This document shows, one piece after another, positions 45,952-53,839 of a stretch of DNA of 53,839 nt. Position 1 is the first letter of the stretch; every line of letters starts with the position of its first letter. Under the pieces are notes generated by a model. It was given only the letters and a program-made list of their open reading frames with translations. It was not told the DNA's origin and did no database searches. The DNA lies in contig CAYYGL010000006.1 of the NCBI GenBank assembly GCA_964471235.1, positions 1-53,839 on the forward strand, in the 5' to 3' direction. The stretch is from CAYYGL01 sp964471235 (GTDB lineage: Bacteria > Calditrichota > Calditrichia > RBG-13-44-9 > J075). A program made the translations under genes and the position numbers.

Positions 45952-46065
45952 GACTATCCATTATCTTCTTTCAGTTTTTAAAAAACATCCTGGTAAAAAA
46001 AGGATTGAGGACAATATTAATTCTGGAAGAAATTTACAAAATTATTACCTGCGTATTTTATCCCC

Positions 46066-47049
46066 TCAAAACGGCAAATTTTTGTAGCCCAAAACCTTGT
46101 TTTCAATCCGAAGCTCCACCCGTACGTAATGTTTCCCCGGGTTAATTTTAAAGGAAACCACACCCTCTTTTTCCCGCTCCGGTTTGAGGCTGCCCGGTGT
46201 GAACGCATTGGCAAATTGATCATTGGCAAATCCCTCCTGTGCATTCCCGTTTTCATCAATCAGAAAAAAACTTCCTGCACCAATCTGGTAATTTTCGTTG
46301 CTGTTATTGTGTGCCACAATCAAATAAGACAACACTTTGCCCTTGCGAATCTTATCCGTAATGGCAATGGGCACCTGTTGATCGGGATCGAGCATATTCA
46401 GCGTTTTTTTGCGGGAGGTCATCAAAGCCTTGCGTAGGTCGGTATGGTCCGGGTTCAGTTGAAATGCCCGGGTCAGGTAGTATTCGGCGATCAGATAATT
46501 GGTCTTATCCTTTTTTGCCTGTTGGTAGTATTTCATCCCCTTTTCATACATTTCCGAGAAGTTTTTGTTCTTGAACTGCTCCCACGCCTGTAATGCCCGG
46601 GGATTATCCGGCTGGTACCGGAGGGCTGTTTGCAGGTGCATCCGGGCATTGTCATAAAATTGACGCTTCCGAATGATATTCTCCGGCGGAGTATTCATAT
46701 AAGCTTCGGCAAGCGAGACGTGCACCCCGCTGAGCAGCTTTTTCGTTTCGGGGGTAAGAGAGTCGGGGAGAAGTTGAATTCCCTGGTTCACCTGCGCCGC
46801 AAATGCTGAAAGCACCTTGCGCTTCCGGTAATAGTATTCACCCAGTTTAAAATAGGAAAGTGCCAATTTTTCCCGCACCTGATAATCCTTTGGATGAGAT
46901 TGGTACGCTTCACGATAAAACTTGACCGCTTTGGCGTACTCCCCTTTCTGGAAGGCATTGTCGCCCTTCTGGATGGGGTCGCTGGAGCAGGCTGCCAGCA
47001 ACATCATCATAAAAATTGCCAACAACAAATTCAAGGTAACACGGGACAT
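46066..47049 (-). CDS. TPR-containing lipoprotein
   Basis: The 327-residue protein has a lipoprotein signal (LLLAIFMMMLLAAC, lipobox Cys near 21). It is followed by TPR-like repeats (DNAFQKGEYAKAVKFYREAY at ~29-48, a second at ~60-90, LQTALRYQPDNPRAL at ~140-160, LTRAFQLNPDHTDLRKAL at ~190-210). The C-terminal ~110 residues form a beta domain (YLIVAHNNSNENYQIGAG...VRVELRIENK) similar to DUF4352-type or adhesin-like immunoglobulin folds. It is probably an inner- or outer-membrane-anchored scaffold protein. It runs opposite to the MBL gene on its right. It is at the right-hand edge of the peptide locus, where base composition returns to that of the flanks. Confidence 0.85.
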   Translation of the reverse strand: MSRVTLNLLLAIFMMMLLAACSSDPIQKGDNAFQKGEYAKAVKFYREAYQSHPKDYQVREKLALSYFKLGEYYYRKRKVLSAFAAQVNQGIQLLPDSLTPETKKLLSGVHVSLAEAYMNTPPENIIRKRQFYDNARMHLQTALRYQPDNPRALQAWEQFKNKNFSEMYEKGMKYYQQAKKDKTNYLIAEYYLTRAFQLNPDHTDLRKALMTSRKKTLNMLDPDQQVPIAITDKIRKGKVLSYLIVAHNNSNENYQIGAGSFFLIDENGNAQEGFANDQFANAFTPGSLKPEREKEGVVSFKINPGKHYVRVELRIENKVLGYKNLPF

Positions 47050-47319
47050 GTTCCATTCCTCCTCGTAAACATTTTAGGATATGGTTTTAACTCAGCTTTT
47101 TCTGCCGGCTTCACGTTGCACCAAATATTCGTCGGGTTAGTTCAACATCCTGTTACGATACACGAAATAGTATTCGGTAAAGTAGGAAAATTTTTGAGCA
47201 AAATCGATAATCATTGCTGCAAACCGGAGATTTGTTATTATTTGAAAAACACCACATTAGTTTTTGTATTCCGGCTTATTCCTCCTTACATTTAATAAAA
47301 TCACTGTGAAGGGGGCGCC

Positions 47320-48096
47320 ATGTCACAAGAGATTCAAATAAGATTTTTGGGAACCGGCACCATTATTCCCGATCCCGGGCGTTCCTGCAGTGCCACATTG
47401 TTAGAAACCCCCAAAGAAACATTATTAATAGATATTGGTGCGGGCACGTTGCGCCGGATGGCAATCGAAGGTGTGGATATTCATCGCATCAATTATGTAT
47501 TTATCACCCATTTTCATCCCGATCATATTGGGGATCTGGTTCCGTTCTTATTTGCGCTTCACAATTCCCGCAAAAATGATGACAGTAGTGTGTTGCGGGT
47601 ATGGGGCCCGGTGGGATTATACCGGTTTGTTCAGAGTATGGAGCGGGCGTATGGGAAGTGGATTCAATATTCCTCAGAGACGGTGAAGTTTTACGAGATG
47701 AAACGCCGGTTGTTGGATTTTCCCGGGTTTCGCTTAATCTGGAGCAAGGTGATCCATACCCAGGAAAGTGTGGGGCTTCGATTTGAGATAGCGAATAAGG
47801 TGGTGGCATTCTCAGGGGATAGTGGCTACTGTCAGGAGTTGATCCGGTTATGTAAGGATGCTGATATTGCCGTGCTGGAATGTTCCCATGCCGATGAGTT
47901 TGCTGTGAAGGGACATCTCTCACCCAGTCTGGCAGCGAAAATTGCCGAATCCGCCGGAGCCAAAAAAGTGCTCTTGAACCATCTGTATCCGGATGTTCTC
48001 CAGGGGGATCCGCTACGCATTGCCAAAAAGTATTATAATGGGGATATTACGATGGTCAACGATGGGGATTTGATTCGCTTGCCATTGGAAGAATGA
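47320..48096 (+). CDS. Metallo-beta-lactamase-fold hydrolase, RNase Z-like
   Basis: The 258-residue protein shows the MBL metal site THFHPDHIGD (His64, His66, Asp68, His69), the later FSGDSGY, HADEF and LLNHLYP with the extra metal ligands. The N-terminal RFLGTGTIIPDPGRSCS is typical of RNase Z-like proteins, and the flexible-arm region is short. RNase Z trims tRNA 3' ends, but short homologues can act on other nucleotide or phosphodiester substrates. Length fits the short bacterial class. It is monocistronic with no precise functional context. Confidence 0.87.
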   Translation: MSQEIQIRFLGTGTIIPDPGRSCSATLLETPKETLLIDIGAGTLRRMAIEGVDIHRINYVFITHFHPDHIGDLVPFLFALHNSRKNDDSSVLRVWGPVGLYRFVQSMERAYGKWIQYSSETVKFYEMKRRLLDFPGFRLIWSKVIHTQESVGLRFEIANKVVAFSGDSGYCQELIRLCKDADIAVLECSHADEFAVKGHLSPSLAAKIAESAGAKKVLLNHLYPDVLQGDPLRIAKKYYNGDITMVNDGDLIRLPLEE

Positions 48097-48370
48097 ACCT
48101 GAGCGCCCCGGTTCCCAACATAAGGCTGAAAACCCGGAATCCTGAAATCTCAGGTAACCCAGAAAATACCTTCTTGCATATTTTCTCAATAGATGTTGCG
48201 AAAGTAATTGTTTTCAGCTAAAATTCAACATTTGAGGCGGGGGTCACGCATTCTTTCATTTTCAATGCGCTTATTCGATGAACGTTGGTTGAGTTTTTGT
48301 TCCGTATAGATGTTCCGGTAATTCGACCTGAAATGAGATTGCAAGCGGGATAGCATTGACCAAATCTACA

Positions 48371-49144
48371 ATGAGACACATAGCCGGGTTTACACCGGTA
48401 ACGCCTCCCCTGATATTTGCCCATCGGGGTGCCAATAGTTTTGCACCGGAAAATTCCATCCCGGCATTCGAAGCCGCTGTCCGGCTGGGTTGTGATGGTA
48501 TTGAGATGGATGTCCGTTTGACCGCCTCCGGCGATATCATCATCTTCCACGACCGCCGCTTAAGCCGGATGACCGGATGCCGGGGAAATGTGCATCAAAT
48601 GCCCCTATCCCGGATCCGCAAGTGTTATCTGGAAAACGACCCTCAATTTAAAATACCAACTCTCCAGGAAGCCCTGGAAGCGGTGGGCAATCGGATTTTG
48701 ATTAATATTGACGTCAAAAAGGAAACAATGCGTCAGAACGGCTTGGAAGAAAAAATTCTGGCGGTACTGCGTGACTTTCGCTTAACAGACAATATCATCA
48801 TTTCATCTTTCAATCCCCTGGTACTAAAGAAATTTGCTCAGTTGGCACCCGAGTACCGTTTGGGCTTTATCTATCGCCAACGCAGTCATAAATTTATTTC
48901 CAATGGCGTGCCGGTGGAATCCTTGCATGTTTACCACCGGATGTTGTCACAAAAGTATATCACCAATCTCCATGAACGAAATTACCGGGTTTATGCCTGG
49001 ACGGTAGATAAGGAACGGCACTTTCGCCGGATGCTGAAAATCGGAGTTGATGGGATCATCACCAATCATCCCGAAGTTTATTACCGTCTCTTCCGAAACG
49101 AGGAAATCGAGACGGGAGTTGTGGAACAAGCCAAAGGGGAATGA
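48371..49144 (+). CDS. Glycerophosphodiester phosphodiesterase
   Basis: The 257-residue protein is a GDPD barrel: FAHRGANSFAPENS (metal/acid-base His and Glu), DGIEMDVRLTASGDIIIFHD and RILINIDVKKE carry the catalytic and calcium-binding residues. It hydrolyses deacylated phospholipids to sn-glycerol-3-phosphate and an alcohol. ATG 48371 is chosen because it starts just before the conserved domain; TTG 48356 adds only five residues. No signal peptide, so it probably acts in the cytoplasm. The next gene (queG-like) starts 78 bases downstream on the same strand, so they may be co-transcribed. Confidence 0.92.
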   Translation: MRHIAGFTPVTPPLIFAHRGANSFAPENSIPAFEAAVRLGCDGIEMDVRLTASGDIIIFHDRRLSRMTGCRGNVHQMPLSRIRKCYLENDPQFKIPTLQEALEAVGNRILINIDVKKETMRQNGLEEKILAVLRDFRLTDNIIISSFNPLVLKKFAQLAPEYRLGFIYRQRSHKFISNGVPVESLHVYHRMLSQKYITNLHERNYRVYAWTVDKERHFRRMLKIGVDGIITNHPEVYYRLFRNEEIETGVVEQAKGE

Positions 49145-49222
49145 TATTTTATCTTATAAAAAACTCCTGGGAACTGCATCTCTCGGTCGTCATCGGTGTT
49201 CCGGCGGAACAGTCTCCACACC

Positions 49223-50182
49223 ATGAAAAACCTCGTTCAACATATCAAACGCAAAGCGCTCGATATCGGTTTTAGTGATATCGCTATTTGTGATGCCGAA
49301 CCCCTCCGGGAAGGCGGGGGACTGTTGCAGCAGTGGTTGGCGCAGCGTTTTCATGGTAGTATGGGATGGATGGCAACAACCGCCCGGGAACGCGCCAATC
49401 CCAGGAGCTTTTTTCCGGAGGCACAGTCGATAATCGTGACCACCTTAAATTATTACCGCTCCGATGAGCCCTTGCAGCGCCCCCCGGACGAGGGCAACAT
49501 CTCCATCTATGCCCGGGGACGGGATTATCATAAAGTGATGAGAAAAAAATTAAAAGAGTTGTTATCATACATTCAGTCGATCGTGCCGGAAGCAAAGGGG
49601 CGCATCTGTGTGGATTCATTCCCATTGATGGAGAAACCGCTGGCAGTAAAAGCCGGTTTGGGATGGATCGGTAAACACACCAATCTAATCCTCAAGCGCA
49701 AAGGCTCTTACTTTTGCCTGGGAGAGATTCTGTTATCGCTGCCCCTTCCGGCAGACGATCCGTTTACCACCGATCATTGCGGCACCTGCAACCGCTGCCA
49801 GGTTGCCTGCCCAACCAATGCCCTGCAACAGCCCTATGTGCTGGACAGTCGCCGGTGCATTTCCTATCTCACCATTGAACATCAGGGTTCCATCGATCCG
49901 AAATTACAACCCGGGATGGAAAACTGGGTTTTTGGCTGCGATATCTGCCAGGCAGTATGCCCCTGGAACCGTTTCAGCTCCCCTACCGGCGAAAGCGATT
50001 TTCATAGCCGTATCCCGGAGGAATGGTTTTCCCTTAAACGTCAATTAAATATGAGCGAAGAAGAATTTGAAACCCTTTTTCGGGGCACACCGGTTCGCCG
50101 GAGCGGTTACAAAAATTTTATCCGCAATGTTAGAATAGCCTATCGGAATATGAAAAAGCGGGCAGGCAATACCAAATCCTGA
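49223..50182 (+). CDS. queG: Epoxyqueuosine reductase
   Basis: The 319-residue protein carries the QueG layout: a cobalamin-binding N-terminal domain (MKNLVQHIKRKALDIGFSD; SMGWMATTARERANPRSFFP), the catalytic FPLMEKPLAVKAGLGWIGKHTN, and two 4Fe-4S motifs, CGTCNRCQVACPTNAL and CDICQAVCPWN with an upstream RRCISYLTIEHQG. It reduces epoxyqueuosine to queuosine at the tRNA wobble position, in the cytoplasm. The start at 49223 is the normal N-terminus; a GTG at 49196 would add nine residues with no match. It lacks the C-terminal HEAT extension found in some homologues, which is normal variation. Confidence 0.95.
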   Translation: MKNLVQHIKRKALDIGFSDIAICDAEPLREGGGLLQQWLAQRFHGSMGWMATTARERANPRSFFPEAQSIIVTTLNYYRSDEPLQRPPDEGNISIYARGRDYHKVMRKKLKELLSYIQSIVPEAKGRICVDSFPLMEKPLAVKAGLGWIGKHTNLILKRKGSYFCLGEILLSLPLPADDPFTTDHCGTCNRCQVACPTNALQQPYVLDSRRCISYLTIEHQGSIDPKLQPGMENWVFGCDICQAVCPWNRFSSPTGESDFHSRIPEEWFSLKRQLNMSEEEFETLFRGTPVRRSGYKNFIRNVRIAYRNMKKRAGNTKS

Positions 50183-50238
50183 AAGGGTGTTTGAAAAGCT
50201 GCCAATCACATGGTCATGCTTTGGCAAAAGCCTATTGG

Positions 50239-51105
50239 CTATTTCTCTGTTGCCGCTTTCCGAACAATTCCCAGAACATTCGGAATCGAAGAGGGGGTAC
50301 CCAACGGTTGATTATCCAATAAACCATTTTGAAATGTCCCGGTTCTGGAAATGGTTAATCCGCCGGCGGATACGAAAAGTGAAGCCACCGGTCCCCCTTC
50401 CAGGTACATGGCATTATAAATTTTTATTGGAAGTGTAAGCAGCATATTAATAAAGGTATGTACCGTATAAGGGGAACGGGTAAAAATGAACAACACATTC
50501 CCGGAGCGATCGATTCCCAGAGCTGCGATACTCCACCGTTGGGATTGCGGTTCCCAGACGTTTTCCTGCTGACAACTAATCATCCGGATACTTTGTAAAA
50601 AAGAATGATATTTATCTCTCAAGCGGGTAAAATCCTGACAGGTGCGATCAATAATCTGAACCGGCGGCACGGTTGAATCCACCGGATTGAAAGCCAGAAT
50701 GGCATTGTTGCTGTTCAAATAGGGGTTGTTGAAATGCTCAAAGTTTTTTAAGAATCCTACTCCGGTTAAGTTGTCTTTCTGGTACATGCCGGCATTGACG
50801 GCGGCAAGGAGATGAAATTTTTTTGCCCATGTCTCAATCGGTCGGGAAATGCCATCGTATTCAGTAGCACAAAGCAATTTCAGTTGATAGCGGTTGGGAT
50901 CGATCTTCAGCACCGTGATGCGGGAGTCTCCTACCGGCGAAATGACCGGGGCAGTAAATTCTGCCAGGGAGAAACCGGGTTCCAATTTTTTCCACCGGTT
51001 AACGAAAGAACGGTTTTCACTGAAAAATTCTACACCAAGCAAATAACACCCGACAACAATGGCGAAAAACCCCAGAAGAACAATTGCTTTTTTAAAGATG
51101 TTCAT
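50239..51105 (-). CDS. Phosphodiester glycosidase family protein (NAGPA/DUF2233-like)
   Basis: The 288-residue protein has an N-terminal membrane anchor (~6-24) and an exported domain. The NAGPA-like pattern is seen: LAAVNAGMYQKD, NNAILAFN, ALGIDRSGNVLFIF and the final YNAMYLEGGPVASLFV, with GTPSSIPNVLGIV near the end. Family members remove N-acetylglucosamine from phosphodiesters or act in exopolysaccharide metabolism. The gene converges with queG, ending 56 bases from it. The substrate here is not known. Confidence 0.85.
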   Translation of the reverse strand: MNIFKKAIVLLGFFAIVVGCYLLGVEFFSENRSFVNRWKKLEPGFSLAEFTAPVISPVGDSRITVLKIDPNRYQLKLLCATEYDGISRPIETWAKKFHLLAAVNAGMYQKDNLTGVGFLKNFEHFNNPYLNSNNAILAFNPVDSTVPPVQIIDRTCQDFTRLRDKYHSFLQSIRMISCQQENVWEPQSQRWSIAALGIDRSGNVLFIFTRSPYTVHTFINMLLTLPIKIYNAMYLEGGPVASLFVSAGGLTISRTGTFQNGLLDNQPLGTPSSIPNVLGIVRKAATEK

Positions 51106-51458
51106 ACCAAACTATTCCGTAACAGTTGATTACCTGATGGCAAAGTTTACCAACTCACCGTGTTTTTATCTCAATACAGCGCATCAAAAGACTGCCAGAA
51201 CACGACAAAAATTTTTTGTTTGGATTAAAAGCGCATTTCGTTTTAATTCCAAATTTGTGAACTCGTTCCCGGAGCGTTGATATTGCTTTCCCTTTCCCTT
51301 GCCCTTGCCTGCTTCACGTACTGGTAGGGAAGCGGCTGTTTCTTCGAAAATCGTTATTATGAGTTTACCTCGCATGGTGTGACGCACCGCCTGCTAAACT
51401 CTATCAAACAATAATATAATCAATCTTTTAACCGGAATCAAAATTTTAGGAGCTGGAA
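51106..51458. other. Divergent intergenic region
   Basis: Spacer between the phosphodiester glycosidase gene (minus) and the DPP IV-like gene (plus). A short low-complexity run of CCCTT-type units lies at ~51285-51310. No gene, RNA or clear promoter pair was identified; TAGGAGC stands before the next start codon. Confidence 0.5.
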
Positions 51459-53630
51459 ATGAGTATTGGTAAAATGAAGAATGTGGCGGGTATTTTTTTA
51501 TTGATTTTGAGCAGCCTTTTTGCTCAGAACACAAACTTAACATTGCAGGATGCCGCATTGAAATGGCGCACGGAATTGGCGCCCAAACGCTTGAAACAGT
51601 TGCAATGGATTGCTGATGAAGACCGGTTCTCCTATGTTGAGGATATTGATTCGGTGGCTACATTGTTTGTTGGCAGGGGGAATAATGGCAAAACGAGAGC
51701 CGTGCTGAAATTAATGGATTTGAACCGCTGGCTGACTGTCGCCGGAATTGGTGAAATGAAGCGATTTCCGGCTGTGCACTGGATGGATGCCCATCGGTTC
51801 TGGTTCTGGAAGGGCGATTCAATGCTGATCAGTAATTTGAAGAAAAAGTCGGTCACGGTCCATACCTTTTTTTCCGGTAAACATGCCCATCCGGATGTGG
51901 CAAAAAAGAGCCTGGCAATCGCTTTTACCCGGGGGAATAATTTATACCTCTTGCTGGAAGGGGGAAAGGAAATTGCCGTTACCAGAGACAGTTTAGTTGG
52001 CATCGTAAACGGACAAACCGTACACCGGAGTGAGTTCGGTATTTATAAAGGCACTTTCTGGTCGCCGGAAAATCATTACCTGGCATTTTACCGGAAAGAT
52101 GAACGCATGGTGACCGATTATCCGTATGTGGATTTCACCACCCGTCCGGCACAGGCAAAGCCGGCAAAATATCCCATGGCAGGAATGAAAAATCATATTG
52201 TCTCCATTGGCATCTATGATATTCGCACCGGGACCACCACCTGGCTGCAAACCGGGGAACCGAAAGATCAGTATCTGACCAATCTCACCTGGAGTCCCGA
52301 TGAGAAATATCTTTATGTGGCTCATGTGAACCGCGACCAGAACCACATGCGGTTGATCCAGTATGACGTGGCAACCGGCAAAGCGGTGAACACTTTATTC
52401 GAAGAGACAGATGCGAAATATACCGAACCGCTGACCGGTCTTTTCTTTATCCATAAAGACCCCCGGCGCTTTTTGTGGCTCTCCCGCCGGGATGGTTGGA
52501 ATCATCTTTATCTCTACCGCAGTGATGGACAGTTGATGAAACAATTAACCAAAGGGGAATGGGAAATTACCCGGGTGCACGGGTTTGACAAAAACGGTGC
52601 GAATGTCTTTTTCACGGCAGCGAAGGAAAGTCCCATTCACCGGGATTTATACCGGGTGAATCTCCGCAATGGAAAACTGACCCGCCTCAGTTCCGGGAAT
52701 GGCACCCATCGGGTTGCTCTCTCATCCTCAGGTAAATTTTTCCTGGATATTTTTACAAACCTCACAAATCCGGGGATCACAACGCTTTTTTCAACTTCCG
52801 GGAAACAGATTCGCAACTTATTGACGTCCCCGAACCCTCTCAAAGGATATCGCATCGGTAGGGGCTCCATTTTACCGCTGGAGATGAAGGACGGCACGGT
52901 TTTATACAGCCGCTTAATTCTCCCGCCGGATTTTGACCCCGCCCGCCGGTATCCACTGATTGTTTATGTTTACGGCGGTCCCCATTCCCAATTGGTAAGG
53001 GATACCTGGCTGGGAGGATACGGAAGCTGGATGCTATGGCTTTACTACCTGGCAAACCAGGGGTATGTGGTCTTTACAGTGGATAACCACGGCACCAGCT
53101 ACCGCGGTAAAGCTTTTGAACAGGCAACATTTCGTCATCTGGGAACGGTAGAGATAAACGACCAATTGGCAGCGCTGAAGCAGTTAATTCAAACCCATCC
53201 GTATATTGATACCACTCGTATCGGTGTAATTGGCTGGAGTTACGGCGGTTTTATGGCAACCTCGTTAAAACTGCGGGCGCCGGAGGTCTTTAAAGCTGCC
53301 ATCGGCGGAGCCCCGGTAATCGACTGGAAATATTACGAAACCGTCTACACCGAACGCTATATGGATACCCCGGAAACCAATCCCGATGGCTATAAAGAAT
53401 CCAGCACCTTGAGTTATGTGGATAGTCTGAAGGGAAAACTTTTTCTCATCCAGGGTACATCAGACAATGTGGTGATGTGGCAGCATACCATCCTGTTTGT
53501 GAATGCCGCCATTAAAGCCGGGAAGCAGTTGGATTATTTTATCTACCCCGGGCATAAACACGGTATTGTCGGGAAGGACAGGTTCCATTTGTTACAACGA
53601 ATGACGATGTGGTTTGAGAAAAATTTATAG
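51459..53630 (+). CDS. Exported dipeptidyl peptidase IV-like S9 peptidase
   Basis: The 723-residue protein has a signal peptide (VAGIFLLILSSLFAQN, ~9-24), an eight-bladed-type DPP IV N-terminal propeller (~40-450; for example WSPENHYLAFYRKDERMV and WSPDEKYLYVAHVNRDQ) and a C-terminal alpha/beta hydrolase. Ser594 lies in GWSYGGFM, Asp669 in QGTSDNVV and His701 in GHKHGIVG, a complete triad. It should release Xaa-Pro or Xaa-Ala dipeptides from peptides outside the inner membrane. TAGGAG lies seven bases before the ATG. It is a second S9 enzyme besides that at 6872-8881; the shared role is probably peptide scavenging. Confidence 0.93.
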   Translation: MSIGKMKNVAGIFLLILSSLFAQNTNLTLQDAALKWRTELAPKRLKQLQWIADEDRFSYVEDIDSVATLFVGRGNNGKTRAVLKLMDLNRWLTVAGIGEMKRFPAVHWMDAHRFWFWKGDSMLISNLKKKSVTVHTFFSGKHAHPDVAKKSLAIAFTRGNNLYLLLEGGKEIAVTRDSLVGIVNGQTVHRSEFGIYKGTFWSPENHYLAFYRKDERMVTDYPYVDFTTRPAQAKPAKYPMAGMKNHIVSIGIYDIRTGTTTWLQTGEPKDQYLTNLTWSPDEKYLYVAHVNRDQNHMRLIQYDVATGKAVNTLFEETDAKYTEPLTGLFFIHKDPRRFLWLSRRDGWNHLYLYRSDGQLMKQLTKGEWEITRVHGFDKNGANVFFTAAKESPIHRDLYRVNLRNGKLTRLSSGNGTHRVALSSSGKFFLDIFTNLTNPGITTLFSTSGKQIRNLLTSPNPLKGYRIGRGSILPLEMKDGTVLYSRLILPPDFDPARRYPLIVYVYGGPHSQLVRDTWLGGYGSWMLWLYYLANQGYVVFTVDNHGTSYRGKAFEQATFRHLGTVEINDQLAALKQLIQTHPYIDTTRIGVIGWSYGGFMATSLKLRAPEVFKAAIGGAPVIDWKYYETVYTERYMDTPETNPDGYKESSTLSYVDSLKGKLFLIQGTSDNVVMWQHTILFVNAAIKAGKQLDYFIYPGHKHGIVGKDRFHLLQRMTMWFEKNL

Positions 53631-53714
53631 AGGGGGAATGAGGGGGGATGCGTAACACCTGACAAGTGACGGGGCGTATTCCCAACCGCTGCCCGGGTTC
53701 ACGACTCGTTTCCA

Positions 53715-53839
53715 TCAGCGCACTCCGATACTTTTGTTGCCCCCTTCCTGATGTGCTTTCTGCATTACGGTGTAAATGCTTTTGATGAAATCTTCTCGGG
53801 TCCTCATGGTTTCCAGCGGATTATAGGTTGCAAACCCCA
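53715..53839 (-). CDS. C-terminal end of an unidentified gene (cut by window edge)
   Basis: A minus-strand frame is open from the right edge to TGA at 53717-53715. The last ~41 residues are visible, ending QEGGNKSIGVR, with YNPLETMRTREDFIKSIYTV before. The segment looks like a normal protein C-terminus (amphipathic helix) and codons match the neighbours. No family can be named from so short a piece. Confidence 0.5.
   Translation of the reverse strand, partial: GFATYNPLETMRTREDFIKSIYTVMQKAHQEGGNKSIGVR

Noticed and set aside
51184..51387. Minus-strand frame with a GKGKGKG run
   Set aside because: The run comes from a low-complexity CCCTT stretch; no ribosome site or family.
1..53839. Search for CRISPR arrays, tRNA/rRNA genes, insertion sequences and integrases
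   Set aside because: No spaced direct repeats, no tRNA-like cloverleaf, and no transposase or integrase motif were found by eye.

Overview
The window comes from a Gram-negative bacterium, most likely of the FCB (Fibrobacteres-Chlorobi-Bacteroidetes) assemblage, for example a Calditrichota- or KSB1-like lineage. The evidence is two secreted proteins that end in the NYPNPFNP...GxYxYRL type of C-terminal sorting domain, a propeller-type hybrid sensor kinase, several exported S9 peptidases, a lipobox lipoprotein and a TolC protein. This placement is inference. No rRNA, tRNA, CRISPR array, transposase or phage gene was seen.

Left flank (1-20639): a truncated PAS sensor protein; an nfeD/slipin membrane-protease pair; an MFS transporter; a sorting-domain secreted protein; a DUF309 protein; an S9 peptidase; an HPt protein followed by a hybrid histidine kinase (a likely phosphorelay pair); two small unknown genes behind a good sigma-70-like promoter and closed by a strong bidirectional terminator; a 2003-residue multidomain secreted protein; and ddl (D-Ala-D-Ala ligase).

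Centre (about 21064-45951): a visibly A+T-richer island that I read as a RiPP (NHLP/proteusin-type) peptide natural-product locus. It holds a TolC-like outer-membrane protein, a HlyD-type adaptor, a C39-peptidase/ABC exporter and the partner NHLP ABC protein. These are followed by a partner-switching module (RsbW-like kinase, STAS antagonist) and a 1540-residue sensor that joins a beta-propeller/Y_Y_Y sensor, histidine kinase and receiver to a SpoIIE/PP2C phosphatase. Next come a sigma-54 activator without a receiver domain, two NHLP leader-type precursors, an unrecognised 369-residue protein, a methyltransferase and a radical SAM/SPASM maturase. After an S41 peptidase, a satellite block holds two more GG-leader precursors, the second overlapping a gene for an HECTH-motif metalloprotease-like protein. 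A plausible scheme is: envelope signal, then the hybrid sensor/phosphatase, then STAS dephosphorylation and partner switching; a separate sigma-54 activator; modification by rSAM, methyltransferase and the unknown protein; leader removal at GG by C39; export through HlyD/TolC. The four predicted cores share no sequence, and the product chemistry cannot be read from sequence alone.

Right flank (46066-end): a TPR lipoprotein, an RNase Z-like metallo-hydrolase, a glycerophosphodiester phosphodiesterase, a queG-like epoxyqueuosine reductase, a NAGPA-type phosphodiester glycosidase, a DPP IV-like S9 peptidase and the C-terminal end of an unidentified gene on the minus strand.
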